Source: Intrasporangiaceae bacterium
GTDB lineage: Bacteria > Actinomycetota > Actinomycetes > Actinomycetales > Dermatophilaceae
DNA length: 64,000 bases
Direction: 5' to 3'
Assembly: GCA_021324575.1 (NCBI GenBank)
Contig: JAJPIW010000035.1
Coordinates: 1-64,000 of the forward strand
The position numbers and the translations under genes are program-made. The notes beneath the pieces were generated by a model. The model saw nothing but the letters and a program-made list of their open reading frames with translations, was not told the origin of the DNA and did not search any database. This document shows, in pieces, positions 54,369-63,130 of the stretch. How positions within the stretch are numbered: position 1 is the first letter of the stretch; the number at the start of each line of letters is the position of its first letter.

Positions 54369-55475
54369 TCACCCGGCCCGAGTGTTCCAGCGGTGCCACA
54401 CGGCGTAGCCGACGACCAGTGAGATCGAGCAGCCGATGACGGTGTCGACCAGCCGCTCGCGCAGCAGGGCGGCGGAGAGGTTGTGGCCGAGCCCGCTGAG
54501 CACGGCGATCAGTGGTGTCATGACCAGCGCGTATGCCGTGTAGTTGGCCACCTTCAGGTGGATCCGCGCCGCTCCGATCAGGCCCAGCACGCAGACGGTG
54601 GCCCACATCGGAATCGCGTTCAGCAACAGCGCGCCGACCAGCACACCGAGCGCCGTGCCGATCCCGCGCTGCAGCGTGCGCGCCAGTCCACCCACTGGGT
54701 CACGCTGCACGACGAGGACCACGGTCAGCAGGATCCAGTAGGAGTGCGGTTCGCGGAGCAGATGCACGAGCAGCTCAGCGGTGAGCATGCAGCTGCCCAG
54801 GCGCAACGCGTACAGCCACCCCACCGGCTGCCCCAGCCGCGTGCGCCAGGCCGTCAGGTCCGCGGCCCAGGATCGCCGGGTCGCGCCCACTGAGACCGCC
54901 CGCCTGCCCAACACGTGGTGAGCGACACCGAAGGCGACCAGGGTCAGGAACCCACCCAGAGCAGCGCCCAGCACCACGTACCCGATCACCCGCGGCGGGG
55001 ACACCAGGGCCGAGGACAGGGTCGCGCCGACGATCAGGAAGACCAGGAACAGCCCCGCCGCCTTGGCGACGGCCGGCCGCAGGGTGCCCACCAACGCGAC
55101 CACCACGGCGGCCACGACAGGCACCACCGACCGCGCGGGGTCCGCACGGTCGCACACCATGCCGATGAAGATTCCCGCGACCCCCGCCAGGGTCGAGGTG
55201 ACCAGGTCGACCAAACGCGCGCGCAGGCTTCCGGCATGACCGCTGCCGGACACGATCAAGGCTCCCAACGCGGCCGCCATGCCGGCGCCGAGATTCGCGG
55301 CAGCGTCACCGATCGCGACCGGCACCGCCAACGAGAGGCCCGCCGCGAGCAGTCGGAGCAGGTCGATCTCGACCCGCTCCCATCGGGTCACGTCGGCGAG
55401 CATCCCGCGCCCCGCAGTCGACGCCGACCGCGCCTGGTGCCGCCAGCGACGACCCCCTGGAAGTGGCTCGGCCAT
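54369..55475 (-). CDS. FUSC-family inner-membrane protein
   Basis: This 368-aa protein has two blocks of hydrophobic helices and the FUSC signature SYWILLTVVLVVQRDPVGG, with RGIGTALGVLVGALL following. Relatives export aromatic acids and other toxic organics. ATG 55475 starts 3 bp after the YCII stop; ATG 55403 (MLADVTRWERVEID) is an alternative start. The two genes probably form an operon. Confidence 0.82.
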   Translation of the reverse strand: MAEPLPGGRRWRHQARSASTAGRGMLADVTRWERVEIDLLRLLAAGLSLAVPVAIGDAAANLGAGMAAALGALIVSGSGHAGSLRARLVDLVTSTLAGVAGIFIGMVCDRADPARSVVPVVAAVVVALVGTLRPAVAKAAGLFLVFLIVGATLSSALVSPPRVIGYVVLGAALGGFLTLVAFGVAHHVLGRRAVSVGATRRSWAADLTAWRTRLGQPVGWLYALRLGSCMLTAELLVHLLREPHSYWILLTVVLVVQRDPVGGLARTLQRGIGTALGVLVGALLLNAIPMWATVCVLGLIGAARIHLKVANYTAYALVMTPLIAVLSGLGHNLSAALLRERLVDTVIGCSISLVVGYAVWHRWNTRAG

Positions 55476-55478
55476 CCG

Positions 55479-55844
55479 TCAAGGACTCTGCGGAAGCTGC
55501 ATGGGGACCTGGAAACGTCGCACTTCCTGGGGCCAGCCGCAGGCAACCGCGATCCGCCCGGCCCACAGCCGCGCCGCCTCCTCGTCGGCCACGTCGACGA
55601 CGGCGAAGCCGCCGAGGTGTTCCTTGGTCTCGGCGAACGGGCCGTCAGTGAACAGCGGCTCGCCGCTCGACGCATCGACACTGAACACCGGGGTGGTGTC
55701 GTCCAGGCCACCGGTGAAGATCAAGACGCCGGCAGCTCTCATCTCTTCCAGCAGCGGCCTCAGCGTCCTGGACTTCTCCCGCAGCTCCTCGAGCGTGTGG
55801 TCAGGCACCCACTCGTCGTTGAAGGCGATGAGGTACTCGGTCAT
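55479..55844 (-). CDS. YCII/DGPF-domain protein
   Basis: This 121-aa protein has the DGPFAETKEHLGGFAVVDV signature of the YCII-related (DGPF) family of small alpha/beta-barrel proteins. The role is unclear; relatives are often found next to ECF sigma factors. ATG 55844 follows AGGAGGAG. The 55845-56162 interval between it and the APC permease contains promoter-like TTGACC and TTGACG sequences, a CGGCATAC motif and no gene. Confidence 0.85.
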   Translation of the reverse strand: MTEYLIAFNDEWVPDHTLEELREKSRTLRPLLEEMRAAGVLIFTGGLDDTTPVFSVDASSGEPLFTDGPFAETKEHLGGFAVVDVADEEAARLWAGRIAVACGWPQEVRRFQVPMQLPQSP

Positions 55845-56162
55845 GTCTCCTCCTTGTGCCGGGGCGGACACCGGTCGCCACCCTCCACCCTCTCCACGGG
55901 CGGCGGCGGCCCAGTTCGACACGGTGTCAGGATCGTTACCCGTCCGTGACCACCCAGCTGCTCGTCACGACGTCGACCGAGTCCCGGCTCATCTCGAATC
56001 ACCTTGCCGGACAACGAGTTCGGGCGACGTTGACCGGCATACGGCGCGGGTTCCGGCTGCGAAGCCGACGCCGGGGCTCGGACGACGCCTTCGACTCAGT
56101 GATTGACGGACAGCCGGAGCAGTTCCAGAGTGTGCCTATCGACCGGGACGAAGGATGGACAG

Positions 56163-57806
56163 ATGGCTACCACAACGACTGACCCCGCTGGAACCGGTAC
56201 GTCCCACCTGACGCGCAGCATCGGCTTCTGGGGTCTGACGTTCGTCTCCCTGGGTTCCATCATCGGGTCCGGCTGGCTGCTCGGGGCGCTCAACGCCGCG
56301 GTCGTCGCCGGGCCGGGGTCTCTGGTCTCGTGGGTGCTGTCGGCGATCATCCTGACGGTGCTGGCGCTGATCCACTCCGAGCTGGGCACGAGCTATCCGG
56401 TGGCCGGCGGGACCGCCCGCTACCCCTACTTCGCCTTCGGTGCGCTGGCCGGGTTCACCGCCGGCTGGGCCGCCTGGCTTCAGGCCGTCGCCGTCGCGCC
56501 GATCGAGGTCGAGGCGAGCCTGTCCTACCTGAACAGCGTGGGCTGGATCAAGGAGCACGTCAACATGCTGACGAGCACCGGGTCGCTCAACGGGATGGGC
56601 CTGTTCATCGGCACGATCTTCATGCTCCTGTTCACGGTGCTCAACCTGCTCGGCGCCAAGCTGCTCTCGGAGAGCAACTCGGCCATGGTGATCTGGAAGG
56701 CCGCGGTCCCGTTGCTGGCCATCGTCGTGATCATGGTCCTCAGCTTCCACGTCTCGAACTTCACCGCCGGCGGCGGCTTCGCCCCGCACGGTGTCCACGG
56801 CATCTTCGCCGCCCTGCCGCTCGGCGTCGTGTTCGCCCTCCAGGGTTTCGAGCAGGCGGTACAGATGGCGGGCGAGGCCAAGGACCCACAGCGCCACCTG
56901 TCCCGGGCGATCATGCTCGCGATGGCGATCGGCGCCGTGCTCTACATCATGCTCGAGGTCGCCTTCATCGGCGGTCTGGACCCGGCCAACCTGGCCCGCG
57001 GGTGGGACAACCCGATCGGCGTGGGCGACTACGGCCCGTACTACACGCTCGCGGTCACGGTCGGCGCCGGCTGGCTGGCCACGATCCTGATCATCGACGC
57101 GTTCATCTCCCCCGCCGGCACCGGACTCCTCTATGTCGGCACGACCGCCAGACTCTCCTACGCCCTCGGCCAGGAGGAGGTGCTGCCCAAGCAGCTCACC
57201 CAGGTCAACAAGCGCGGCGTCCCGGTCTGGTCGATCCTGCTGGCCTTCGTCGTCGGGGAGATCTTCTTCCTGCCGTTCCCCAGCTGGAGCAAGCTGGTCG
57301 GTGTCATCACCTCGGCGACCGCGATCATGTACGCGTTCGCGCCCGTCACGCTGGCTGCGCTGCACAAGCGCGACCCCGACCGCTTCCGGCCCTACCGTAT
57401 GCCGTTCCCCAAGCTGCTCAACCCGGTCGGCTTCTGTTTCGCGAACCTGATCATCTACTGGAGTGGCTTCGACGTCATGTGGAAGCTGCTCGGGCTCATC
57501 CTCGTCGGCCGGGTCCTCTTCGAGTTCGCCTTGCGCCGCGCCGATCCCAAGCGCACCGACGTCGACTTCCGGGCCTCGTCGTGGATCTGGCCCTGGCTGA
57601 TCGGGGACACCGTGATCAGCGTCCTTGGCCGCTACGGGGGCCACAACGTGCTCCCGGACTGGATCGACATCCTCGTCGTCATCGCGTTCAGTCTCGGCAT
57701 CTTCTACTACGCCGTGGAGTTCTCCCGGACCAAGGAGCAGGTGTACGCCGCCATCGACAACGAGGACTGGCAGCTGCCCGGATCGAACGAGGTGACGCTG
57801 CCATGA
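56163..57806 (+). CDS. APC-superfamily amino acid permease
   Basis: This 547-aa secondary transporter has about 12 membrane helices. The APC N-terminal motif is FVSLGSIIGSGWLLGALNAA, with QGFEQAVQMAGEAKDPQRHL in the first third. It resembles amino-acid or urea-type exchangers. ATG 56163 has AAGGA upstream. The frame overlaps the following solute-binding protein by 4 bp (ATGA), which is unusual because APC carriers normally lack binding proteins. Confidence 0.9.
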   Translation: MATTTTDPAGTGTSHLTRSIGFWGLTFVSLGSIIGSGWLLGALNAAVVAGPGSLVSWVLSAIILTVLALIHSELGTSYPVAGGTARYPYFAFGALAGFTAGWAAWLQAVAVAPIEVEASLSYLNSVGWIKEHVNMLTSTGSLNGMGLFIGTIFMLLFTVLNLLGAKLLSESNSAMVIWKAAVPLLAIVVIMVLSFHVSNFTAGGGFAPHGVHGIFAALPLGVVFALQGFEQAVQMAGEAKDPQRHLSRAIMLAMAIGAVLYIMLEVAFIGGLDPANLARGWDNPIGVGDYGPYYTLAVTVGAGWLATILIIDAFISPAGTGLLYVGTTARLSYALGQEEVLPKQLTQVNKRGVPVWSILLAFVVGEIFFLPFPSWSKLVGVITSATAIMYAFAPVTLAALHKRDPDRFRPYRMPFPKLLNPVGFCFANLIIYWSGFDVMWKLLGLILVGRVLFEFALRRADPKRTDVDFRASSWIWPWLIGDTVISVLGRYGGHNVLPDWIDILVVIAFSLGIFYYAVEFSRTKEQVYAAIDNEDWQLPGSNEVTLP

Positions 57807-58621
57807 CACGGACCCGCACCCTCCACGGACGGCAGATCGCGGCGGTCGGCGTTGCCGCCCTCGTCGTCGGCCTGGTCTCGGGCTGTGGCTCGACCAAGAC
57901 CCTGTCGTTCTGCACCGACCCCACCTACCCGCCGGCCGAGTTCTACCAGGTGGCCAAGGTGGGCGGCGGCGGCAGCGAGCTCAAGCGTCAGCTGGCCGGC
58001 GCCGACATCGACATCGCCAGCGAGGTCGCCAAGCGGACCGGCAGCAAGGCCGAGTTCGTGGAGACCTCGTTCAGCGGGATCTTCGACGCCCTGGACGCCA
58101 AGAAGTGCGACGCGATCATCTCGTTCGTCAACGACACCGCTGACCGGCGGCAGAAGGTCGACTTCGTGGACTACCTCGCGGCCGGCCAGTCGGTCATGAC
58201 GCGCGCGGATGCCGCGCCGATCAGCTCGGTCGCCGACCTCTACGGCCGATCGGTGGCGGTGGCCAAGGACACCACCGAGGAGCAGTTCCTCACGGCTGCC
58301 AACCAGAGCGCACCCTCAGGTCAGACCATCAAGGTGCTCTCCTTCGGCACCGAGAACGACGCCATCTACGCGTTGCAGCAGAAGGCCGCCGACGTCTACT
58401 TCGGAGACTCCCCCATCGTCGCCTCGGCCGTGGCCGCCGACCACAACCTGCGCGCCGGAGCCGAGCTGGTCAAGCCGGTACCGGTGGGGATAGCCCTGCG
58501 CAAGGGCGACGACCGTACGGCCAAGATCGCCTCCGCCATCAAGGACATCTACGGCGACGGCACGATGGGCAAGATCCTCGCCCAGTGGAAGTTCACCGAG
58601 TACGCACTGCCCCAGCAGTAG
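57803..58621 (+). CDS. family 3 amino-acid-binding lipoprotein
   Basis: This 272-aa family 3 solute-binding lipoprotein has the lipobox LVSGC, then CTDPTYPPAEF at the ligand-binding N-lobe and FVDYLAAGQSVM and VYFGDSPIVASAV later. It probably binds an amino acid. It is translationally coupled to the APC permease, with no ABC permease or ATPase nearby. Confidence 0.88.
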   Translation: MTRTRTLHGRQIAAVGVAALVVGLVSGCGSTKTLSFCTDPTYPPAEFYQVAKVGGGGSELKRQLAGADIDIASEVAKRTGSKAEFVETSFSGIFDALDAKKCDAIISFVNDTADRRQKVDFVDYLAAGQSVMTRADAAPISSVADLYGRSVAVAKDTTEEQFLTAANQSAPSGQTIKVLSFGTENDAIYALQQKAADVYFGDSPIVASAVAADHNLRAGAELVKPVPVGIALRKGDDRTAKIASAIKDIYGDGTMGKILAQWKFTEYALPQQ

Positions 58622-58752
58622 AACCGGCAGATCGGCGAACGTCTGGGCGCCTGGCCATGTCCCGGCGGCGAGTGCCGAGAGCCCGCTCGTATGCCGTCAG
58701 CGCCTCGGAAGCGCGGCCGGCGGGAGTGAGCGGCCCCACGGTTTATGTCGTG

Positions 58753-58783
58753 TGCTGCTGCCCCGTGCTGTGGGGCAGCAGCA
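58753..58783 (+). terminator. 12-bp perfect hairpin
   Basis: TGCTGCTGCCCC (58753-58764) pairs with GGGGCAGCAGCA (58772-58783) around a 7-nt loop. It lies about 130 bp after the APC/binding-protein operon and probably ends it. Confidence 0.65.
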
Positions 58784-58892
58784 GAGCAGACAAGCTGGCG
58801 AGGGGACGTCTTCGGCAAGTACGGATTTGGAGCCGAGGGAGCCGCGGAGCTGTGGGGCCGGAGGGTCGCGGAGCCTGAGATCCTGGGGCGAT

Positions 58893-58977
58893 GGAGCGAA
58901 AGCGCCGATCTTCCCCGTCGGTGACCTTGTCGCGGCCATGGACTTCTACGAGCGCCTGGGGTTTGCCCGTCCCAGAA
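58893..58977 (+). pseudogene. VOC (glyoxalase) N-terminal remnant
   Basis: The frame encodes KAPIFPVGDLVAAMDFYERLGF, the typical start of vicinal-oxygen-chelate proteins, then runs into unrelated sequence beside the hydrolase end. No start codon or remaining domain is present, so it is a fragment. The rest of 58622-58998 contains only the hairpin and a GTATGCCG motif. Confidence 0.55.
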
Positions 58978-58998
58978 CGGGCGTCCACGACCTGAGGA

Positions 58999-60477
58999 CT
59001 ACGCGCCGGGGAGCCACTCGAGCAGCTTGGCGCTCAGCTCGGGCCGGCCGAAGTAGGAGCTGTGGTCGACCCCGGCCTCGGCCGGGAAGACGAGCGGGTC
59101 GGCGACGGGGAAACCCGGCGTCGAGGGGAGGCTGTAGGCGCCGACGGTCGGGACGACGAGGTCGTTGAGGACCTCGTCGAAGACGATGTCGGTGCCCTTG
59201 TCCCGGGCGATCCGGGCCAGGGAGGACCCCGCGGGCGGCTCGAAGTTCGACGCGACGACCCGGTAGGTCGCCGTGCTCCCCGGAGACTTGTTGAACCCCT
59301 TGAGGTCGTCGCCCGACGGGTTCATCGACATAATCCCCTCCAGACCGCCGAAGGCGCCGACGGCCACCTGCTTGACGATCGACAGGACGAGGCCGAGCAC
59401 GTCGGTCACCCCGTTGTCCGGGAGGTACTGGACCAGGTTGGTGATCCGGTCGAGTAGCTGGGAGATGTGCTCCTTGTCGGCCAGCGCCGTTCCGGCGTTC
59501 GGCGGGGCGACCATGACCAGGTTGCGGACCGTCAGGCGACCGCCGAGCCCGAGCTCGGTGGCCCGCTCGGCGAGCGCCCGACCGACGAGGCCACCACGGG
59601 AGTGCGTGACGACGTCGACCGTCAGCGCGCCATCGCCCGGCACCACACCCGCAAGCCACTCGATGTTCGCGCTCGGCGTCACCGAGATGGTGAAGTGGTC
59701 GATCGCGAAGACCCGCCCGTCGTAGCGGCGGGACAGCTCGCCGAGCACATCCGCCGGCAGGGCGGTGAAGGCGGTGTGCGACATCGCCGTCGTGCCGTGG
59801 ACGAAGAGCAGGGACGCGCCCTCTCCCACCTTGGCCCAGTCAGCCGGCCCGAAGGCCGGGACGTCCAGGGTGGCGAGGGTGTCGACTCCGAGCCAGCGCA
59901 CCTGGTTGCGGCGGTTGTGCTCCTCCCACTTGCCCGCGAAGTAGTTGCCGACCTGGCCGAGCACGGGGTCGATGAGCGGGAAGACGAGGACCTTGAACAG
60001 CTTGGTCCCGAGCGCGCCCAGGACGCCGCGCTGGCCGCCCTCGGTCGACTCGGCGAGCACGACCGCGCGGGGGACCCGGTAGGTGCGCCGCTCGCCGCCG
60101 CGCGTCGGGCTCTGCGTCGGTGCGAACGAGTCCGGTAGGTGCCAGGTCAGTGAGCCGTCCTCCGCGGCATACAGGAGGACCTGTCCGTTCCCATCGCCCG
60201 GCGCGGGCACCTCCAGGACGATCTCCTCGCCCCCGCCGCCGCCCCGGGTTCCGCCGTTGTCGTCGAGCTCGACCTGCTGGGACACCTCGACGGTCAGCTG
60301 CTCGCTGATCGAGGCGTCGCCGAGGGCGGTGAGGAACGCCTCGGTCGCATCCTCGGCGCCGCGCATCCCGGCGCTCGCCGCGGGGTACACCTCGACCTGT
60401 CCGGTGAGCCCGGGCGTGGTGATGACGACCTCGCCGACGACGACCGGGATGCCCTCCGGTCGGAGCTGTTCTGCCAT
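58999..60477 (-). CDS. alpha/beta-hydrolase (lipase-like) with N-terminal extension
   Basis: This 492-aa protein has a roughly 200-residue N-terminal region and a C-terminal alpha/beta-hydrolase domain. The nucleophile elbow is THSRGGL with S293, and LFVHGTTAM is a likely oxyanion-hole strand. Such stand-alone lipase-like domains occur beside CHAT proteins. ATG 60477 starts it, 24 bp after the CHAT gene stop, so the two are probably co-transcribed. Confidence 0.8.
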   Translation of the reverse strand: MAEQLRPEGIPVVVGEVVITTPGLTGQVEVYPAASAGMRGAEDATEAFLTALGDASISEQLTVEVSQQVELDDNGGTRGGGGGEEIVLEVPAPGDGNGQVLLYAAEDGSLTWHLPDSFAPTQSPTRGGERRTYRVPRAVVLAESTEGGQRGVLGALGTKLFKVLVFPLIDPVLGQVGNYFAGKWEEHNRRNQVRWLGVDTLATLDVPAFGPADWAKVGEGASLLFVHGTTAMSHTAFTALPADVLGELSRRYDGRVFAIDHFTISVTPSANIEWLAGVVPGDGALTVDVVTHSRGGLVGRALAERATELGLGGRLTVRNLVMVAPPNAGTALADKEHISQLLDRITNLVQYLPDNGVTDVLGLVLSIVKQVAVGAFGGLEGIMSMNPSGDDLKGFNKSPGSTATYRVVASNFEPPAGSSLARIARDKGTDIVFDEVLNDLVVPTVGAYSLPSTPGFPVADPLVFPAEAGVDHSSYFGRPELSAKLLEWLPGA

Positions 60478-60500
60478 GACGTCCTCCTGGGATCGGTTGT

Positions 60501-62990
60501 TCAGCTGGGTCTGGTCAAACGCATGCGGGGGTGTCCGAAGACCTGGAAGGCGACGAGCGTTGCGGTGATGCCCGCGGTACCGGCGGTGACCGCGTCCTTG
60601 GTGTATCCGGCTCGTATGCCGCGCATCGCCTCTCCCACCGACACCGGTTCCGCCGCGGTCCAGGTCTGGGCATAGAACGCCTCGGCGAGGGTGCCCGCCA
60701 CGTCGTCGTCGACGTTCCACAGGGGTGCCACGACGGCGCCGGCCCCGATCCGCAGGAGAGTCGTCGCGAAGCCCCCGTAGCTGCCGAGGACGACCTCGTC
60801 GGCCCCGACCTGACAGGCGTTGAGGAAGACGAGCGGACCGGCAGCCAGATCGCCGTTCTCGACTTCCAGGGGGGTGAGGAAGGTGGCCTTGACGGCCCCC
60901 GCAGCTCCCTTGGAGATCAGGACGATGCCCTCCTGGTCGCCCTGGCTGTCGAACTGTCCGTGCAGGGCCACGTGGACGACGTCAGCGGCCGGGGAGCCCC
61001 CGAGCAGGCCCATGACGCTGACCAGGTCGGGCTCGACCGATGCCGCCGGCGGGGTGAACAACGCAGCAACGGCGGAGGCCTCGGCCATCGCGTGCTCGAG
61101 CTTGCCCCATCCCGGCACCCCCGTGTAGTCGGCCGTGATGACCGCACCGCTGCGGACGGTGACGCTGGCCCGCGGCGTGGGTCGCGGCTTGTGCTCGCTG
61201 AGCGGCCAACGGCCGATGGCAGCGTGGGCGCCGAGGAACGGCGACGACCCACCCCAGGTCGTCGACAGAGCCGGGGCGATGGTGCCCAGCTCCCATGGCA
61301 CATATAGCTCTTCGGTGAGGAGCAGCACGGCCGGCGCGGTGGTGCGGGCCGGGTCGGTGATCACCGCGTGCAGCGCCGCCTGGATACCGTCGGGGATGGC
61401 GGCGCCGATCCGCTTGGCCCGGCCGGCGAGGGTCAGGTAGTCGGCCAGCCGGTCGGTCGAGAACTGGATCGCCCGACGGGTGTCGAGGGCGAAGCCGGAG
61501 ATGTCGCCGTCCAGGGCGGCGACGTTGGGGGCGTCCGGGACCGTGACACCCGATGACGCGGCATACGCCGTCCAGACCCAGCTCGTCGGCGAGGTGTCGG
61601 CCCGACAGACGGCGACGACCAGGTCGGGGGCGTCGGAGTCCGCAGCGGGCGAGAGGTCGAGGAGTGCGACGTCGCGCGTCGGCACGGCCGGGGCGGCAGC
61701 CACGAGCGAGGCCTCGTCGACGCACGCGAACGTCCGGAACGCCACGGCCACGACCTGTCCGTCGCGCAGGTAGTGGACCCCGATCCGGCGGGTCGGCGGG
61801 CCGTCCTCGATGTATGCCGCGGTGAAGGTGACGCTCTGGCTGGGATAGGGGTCGGCGTCGCTCACCGTGAGGGTGAAGCGGGTCGGGCCGGTCGGCACGA
61901 GCGAGGATGGGTCGACGACGAGGACGACTTCCAGCTCGGTGCTCTCCCCCGCCGCCGTCCGGACCGCTCCGCTCGCCACGATGCCCTGCGACTTGCGCGG
62001 CCCGAGCCCGACGGCGACCTCGAACGGGGTGTCCACGACGACCACGTCGGGCCGGTCGGTGTGCGTCGTCAGGTCGATCCGCGGGTAGGCGGTGCGGGTT
62101 GAGACCGGCGGCTCCTCCGGTACGGCCGGGGGCGGGGGCACCGGCGGCGGGGGCGGTGCCGGGGGTGGTGGTGCCGGGGGCGCCGGCGGCTCGGCCGCGG
62201 TCGGGGGCTCAGGAGCGGCTGCCCCCACGTCCCCGGGCTCGTCCTCCGGTCCGCCCCGGAAGACGACCTCCGGCGGCTTCGCCGACTGGGTCGGTGGACG
62301 GCGCGGCTCCTGCTCCGGCAGGGAGGGCCGCGCGCTGGCGATGGCCATGACCACGGCCGTGACGGCGGCGAGGTCACCCTGCGCTCCGACCGCCGTGGCG
62401 AGCCCGCGCAGCAGCCGGGTGGACGGGCTGCGCGCCAGAATCGTTGCCACGACAGCGAGCTCGTCGCCGGTCAGGCCGCGCGCCGCCGCGAGGAGGTCGG
62501 CGACCGGCATACGGGACGGCGGAGCCAACCCGCTCACGGCCTCCGCGCCGTGCAGTCCCGCCAGACGCCCTTCATCGGTGGGCAGGGCGACCGACCGGGT
62601 CACCAGGTCGAGGACGAGAGTCCCCGCGTCGTCGGCGGGAAGCGCGACGAGCGACTCGACCTCCTCCCGCGACACGTGGTCGGACAATGCATCGACGGGT
62701 GCGGCACGAAGCGCGTCGGCGACCCTACGGGCCTGGTCCATCTCGGCGGCGGTCGGCGGCGGGTCGACGACGAACGCGCGGTCGCGGCATACGACCCCGG
62801 AGTCGACCACCGTCGCGAGCAGCCGACCCGCAGGATCGGACCGTCGTGCGTTCGCCGCGGCGAGGGCCGCACGATCGTCCTCGGAGAGCCCGTATGCCGC
62901 GAGGGCGCGGGCCATCGCCGCCACCGCCGCATCATCACCGGCGGACACGACCGCGTCGGCGACCGCATTCCACGAATCAACGTCTGCCAC
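60501..62990 (-). CDS. CHAT-domain caspase-like protein with proline-rich linker
   Basis: This 829-aa protein has a helical N-terminal half (about 1-220), a proline-rich linker (about 270-300; runs of PPPP), a beta-rich middle, and a C-terminal CHAT domain. The predicted dyad is H677 in VALHGQFD and C726 in FLNACQVG. CHAT proteases act after autoinhibition is relieved, for example in TPR-CHAT and gasdermin systems. It may activate or cleave the neighbouring hydrolase. It is divergent from a second CHAT gene at 63131. Confidence 0.85.
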   Translation of the reverse strand: MADVDSWNAVADAVVSAGDDAAVAAMARALAAYGLSEDDRAALAAANARRSDPAGRLLATVVDSGVVCRDRAFVVDPPPTAAEMDQARRVADALRAAPVDALSDHVSREEVESLVALPADDAGTLVLDLVTRSVALPTDEGRLAGLHGAEAVSGLAPPSRMPVADLLAAARGLTGDELAVVATILARSPSTRLLRGLATAVGAQGDLAAVTAVVMAIASARPSLPEQEPRRPPTQSAKPPEVVFRGGPEDEPGDVGAAAPEPPTAAEPPAPPAPPPPAPPPPPVPPPPAVPEEPPVSTRTAYPRIDLTTHTDRPDVVVVDTPFEVAVGLGPRKSQGIVASGAVRTAAGESTELEVVLVVDPSSLVPTGPTRFTLTVSDADPYPSQSVTFTAAYIEDGPPTRRIGVHYLRDGQVVAVAFRTFACVDEASLVAAAPAVPTRDVALLDLSPAADSDAPDLVVAVCRADTSPTSWVWTAYAASSGVTVPDAPNVAALDGDISGFALDTRRAIQFSTDRLADYLTLAGRAKRIGAAIPDGIQAALHAVITDPARTTAPAVLLLTEELYVPWELGTIAPALSTTWGGSSPFLGAHAAIGRWPLSEHKPRPTPRASVTVRSGAVITADYTGVPGWGKLEHAMAEASAVAALFTPPAASVEPDLVSVMGLLGGSPAADVVHVALHGQFDSQGDQEGIVLISKGAAGAVKATFLTPLEVENGDLAAGPLVFLNACQVGADEVVLGSYGGFATTLLRIGAGAVVAPLWNVDDDVAGTLAEAFYAQTWTAAEPVSVGEAMRGIRAGYTKDAVTAGTAGITATLVAFQVFGHPRMRLTRPS

Positions 62991-63130
62991 GAGATCCTCC
63001 TGCTGGATGGGAGGTGCCGTCCCGGCGACTGATACCGAACACGACAGGAATTGTTTGGTGCGGCGGTACTATCGAGCGTTGTCCTGGCTCCATGTTGATG
63101 TATCCGTCATCTCGTGGAAAGGGGGCGCAG

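Larger units (their letters stand above)
690..62892. repeat. GTATGCC/GGCATAC 7-mer family
   Basis: By eye count the core 7-mer occurs about 43 times as GTATGCC and 35 times as GGCATAC, usually within GTATGCCG/CGGCATAC. It is in coding and intergenic DNA (for example 4877, 23687, 32725, 33870, 44607, 53913, 56036, 58689) and on both strands whichever way genes run. Simple base composition would predict under ten. The longest gap is about 17.5-21.1 kb. Confidence 0.85.

Noticed and set aside
58753-58783. CTG repeat at 58.75 kb as a trinucleotide expansion
   Set aside because: Only two to three CTG units occur on each side and they form a perfect stem, so a terminator hairpin explains it better.
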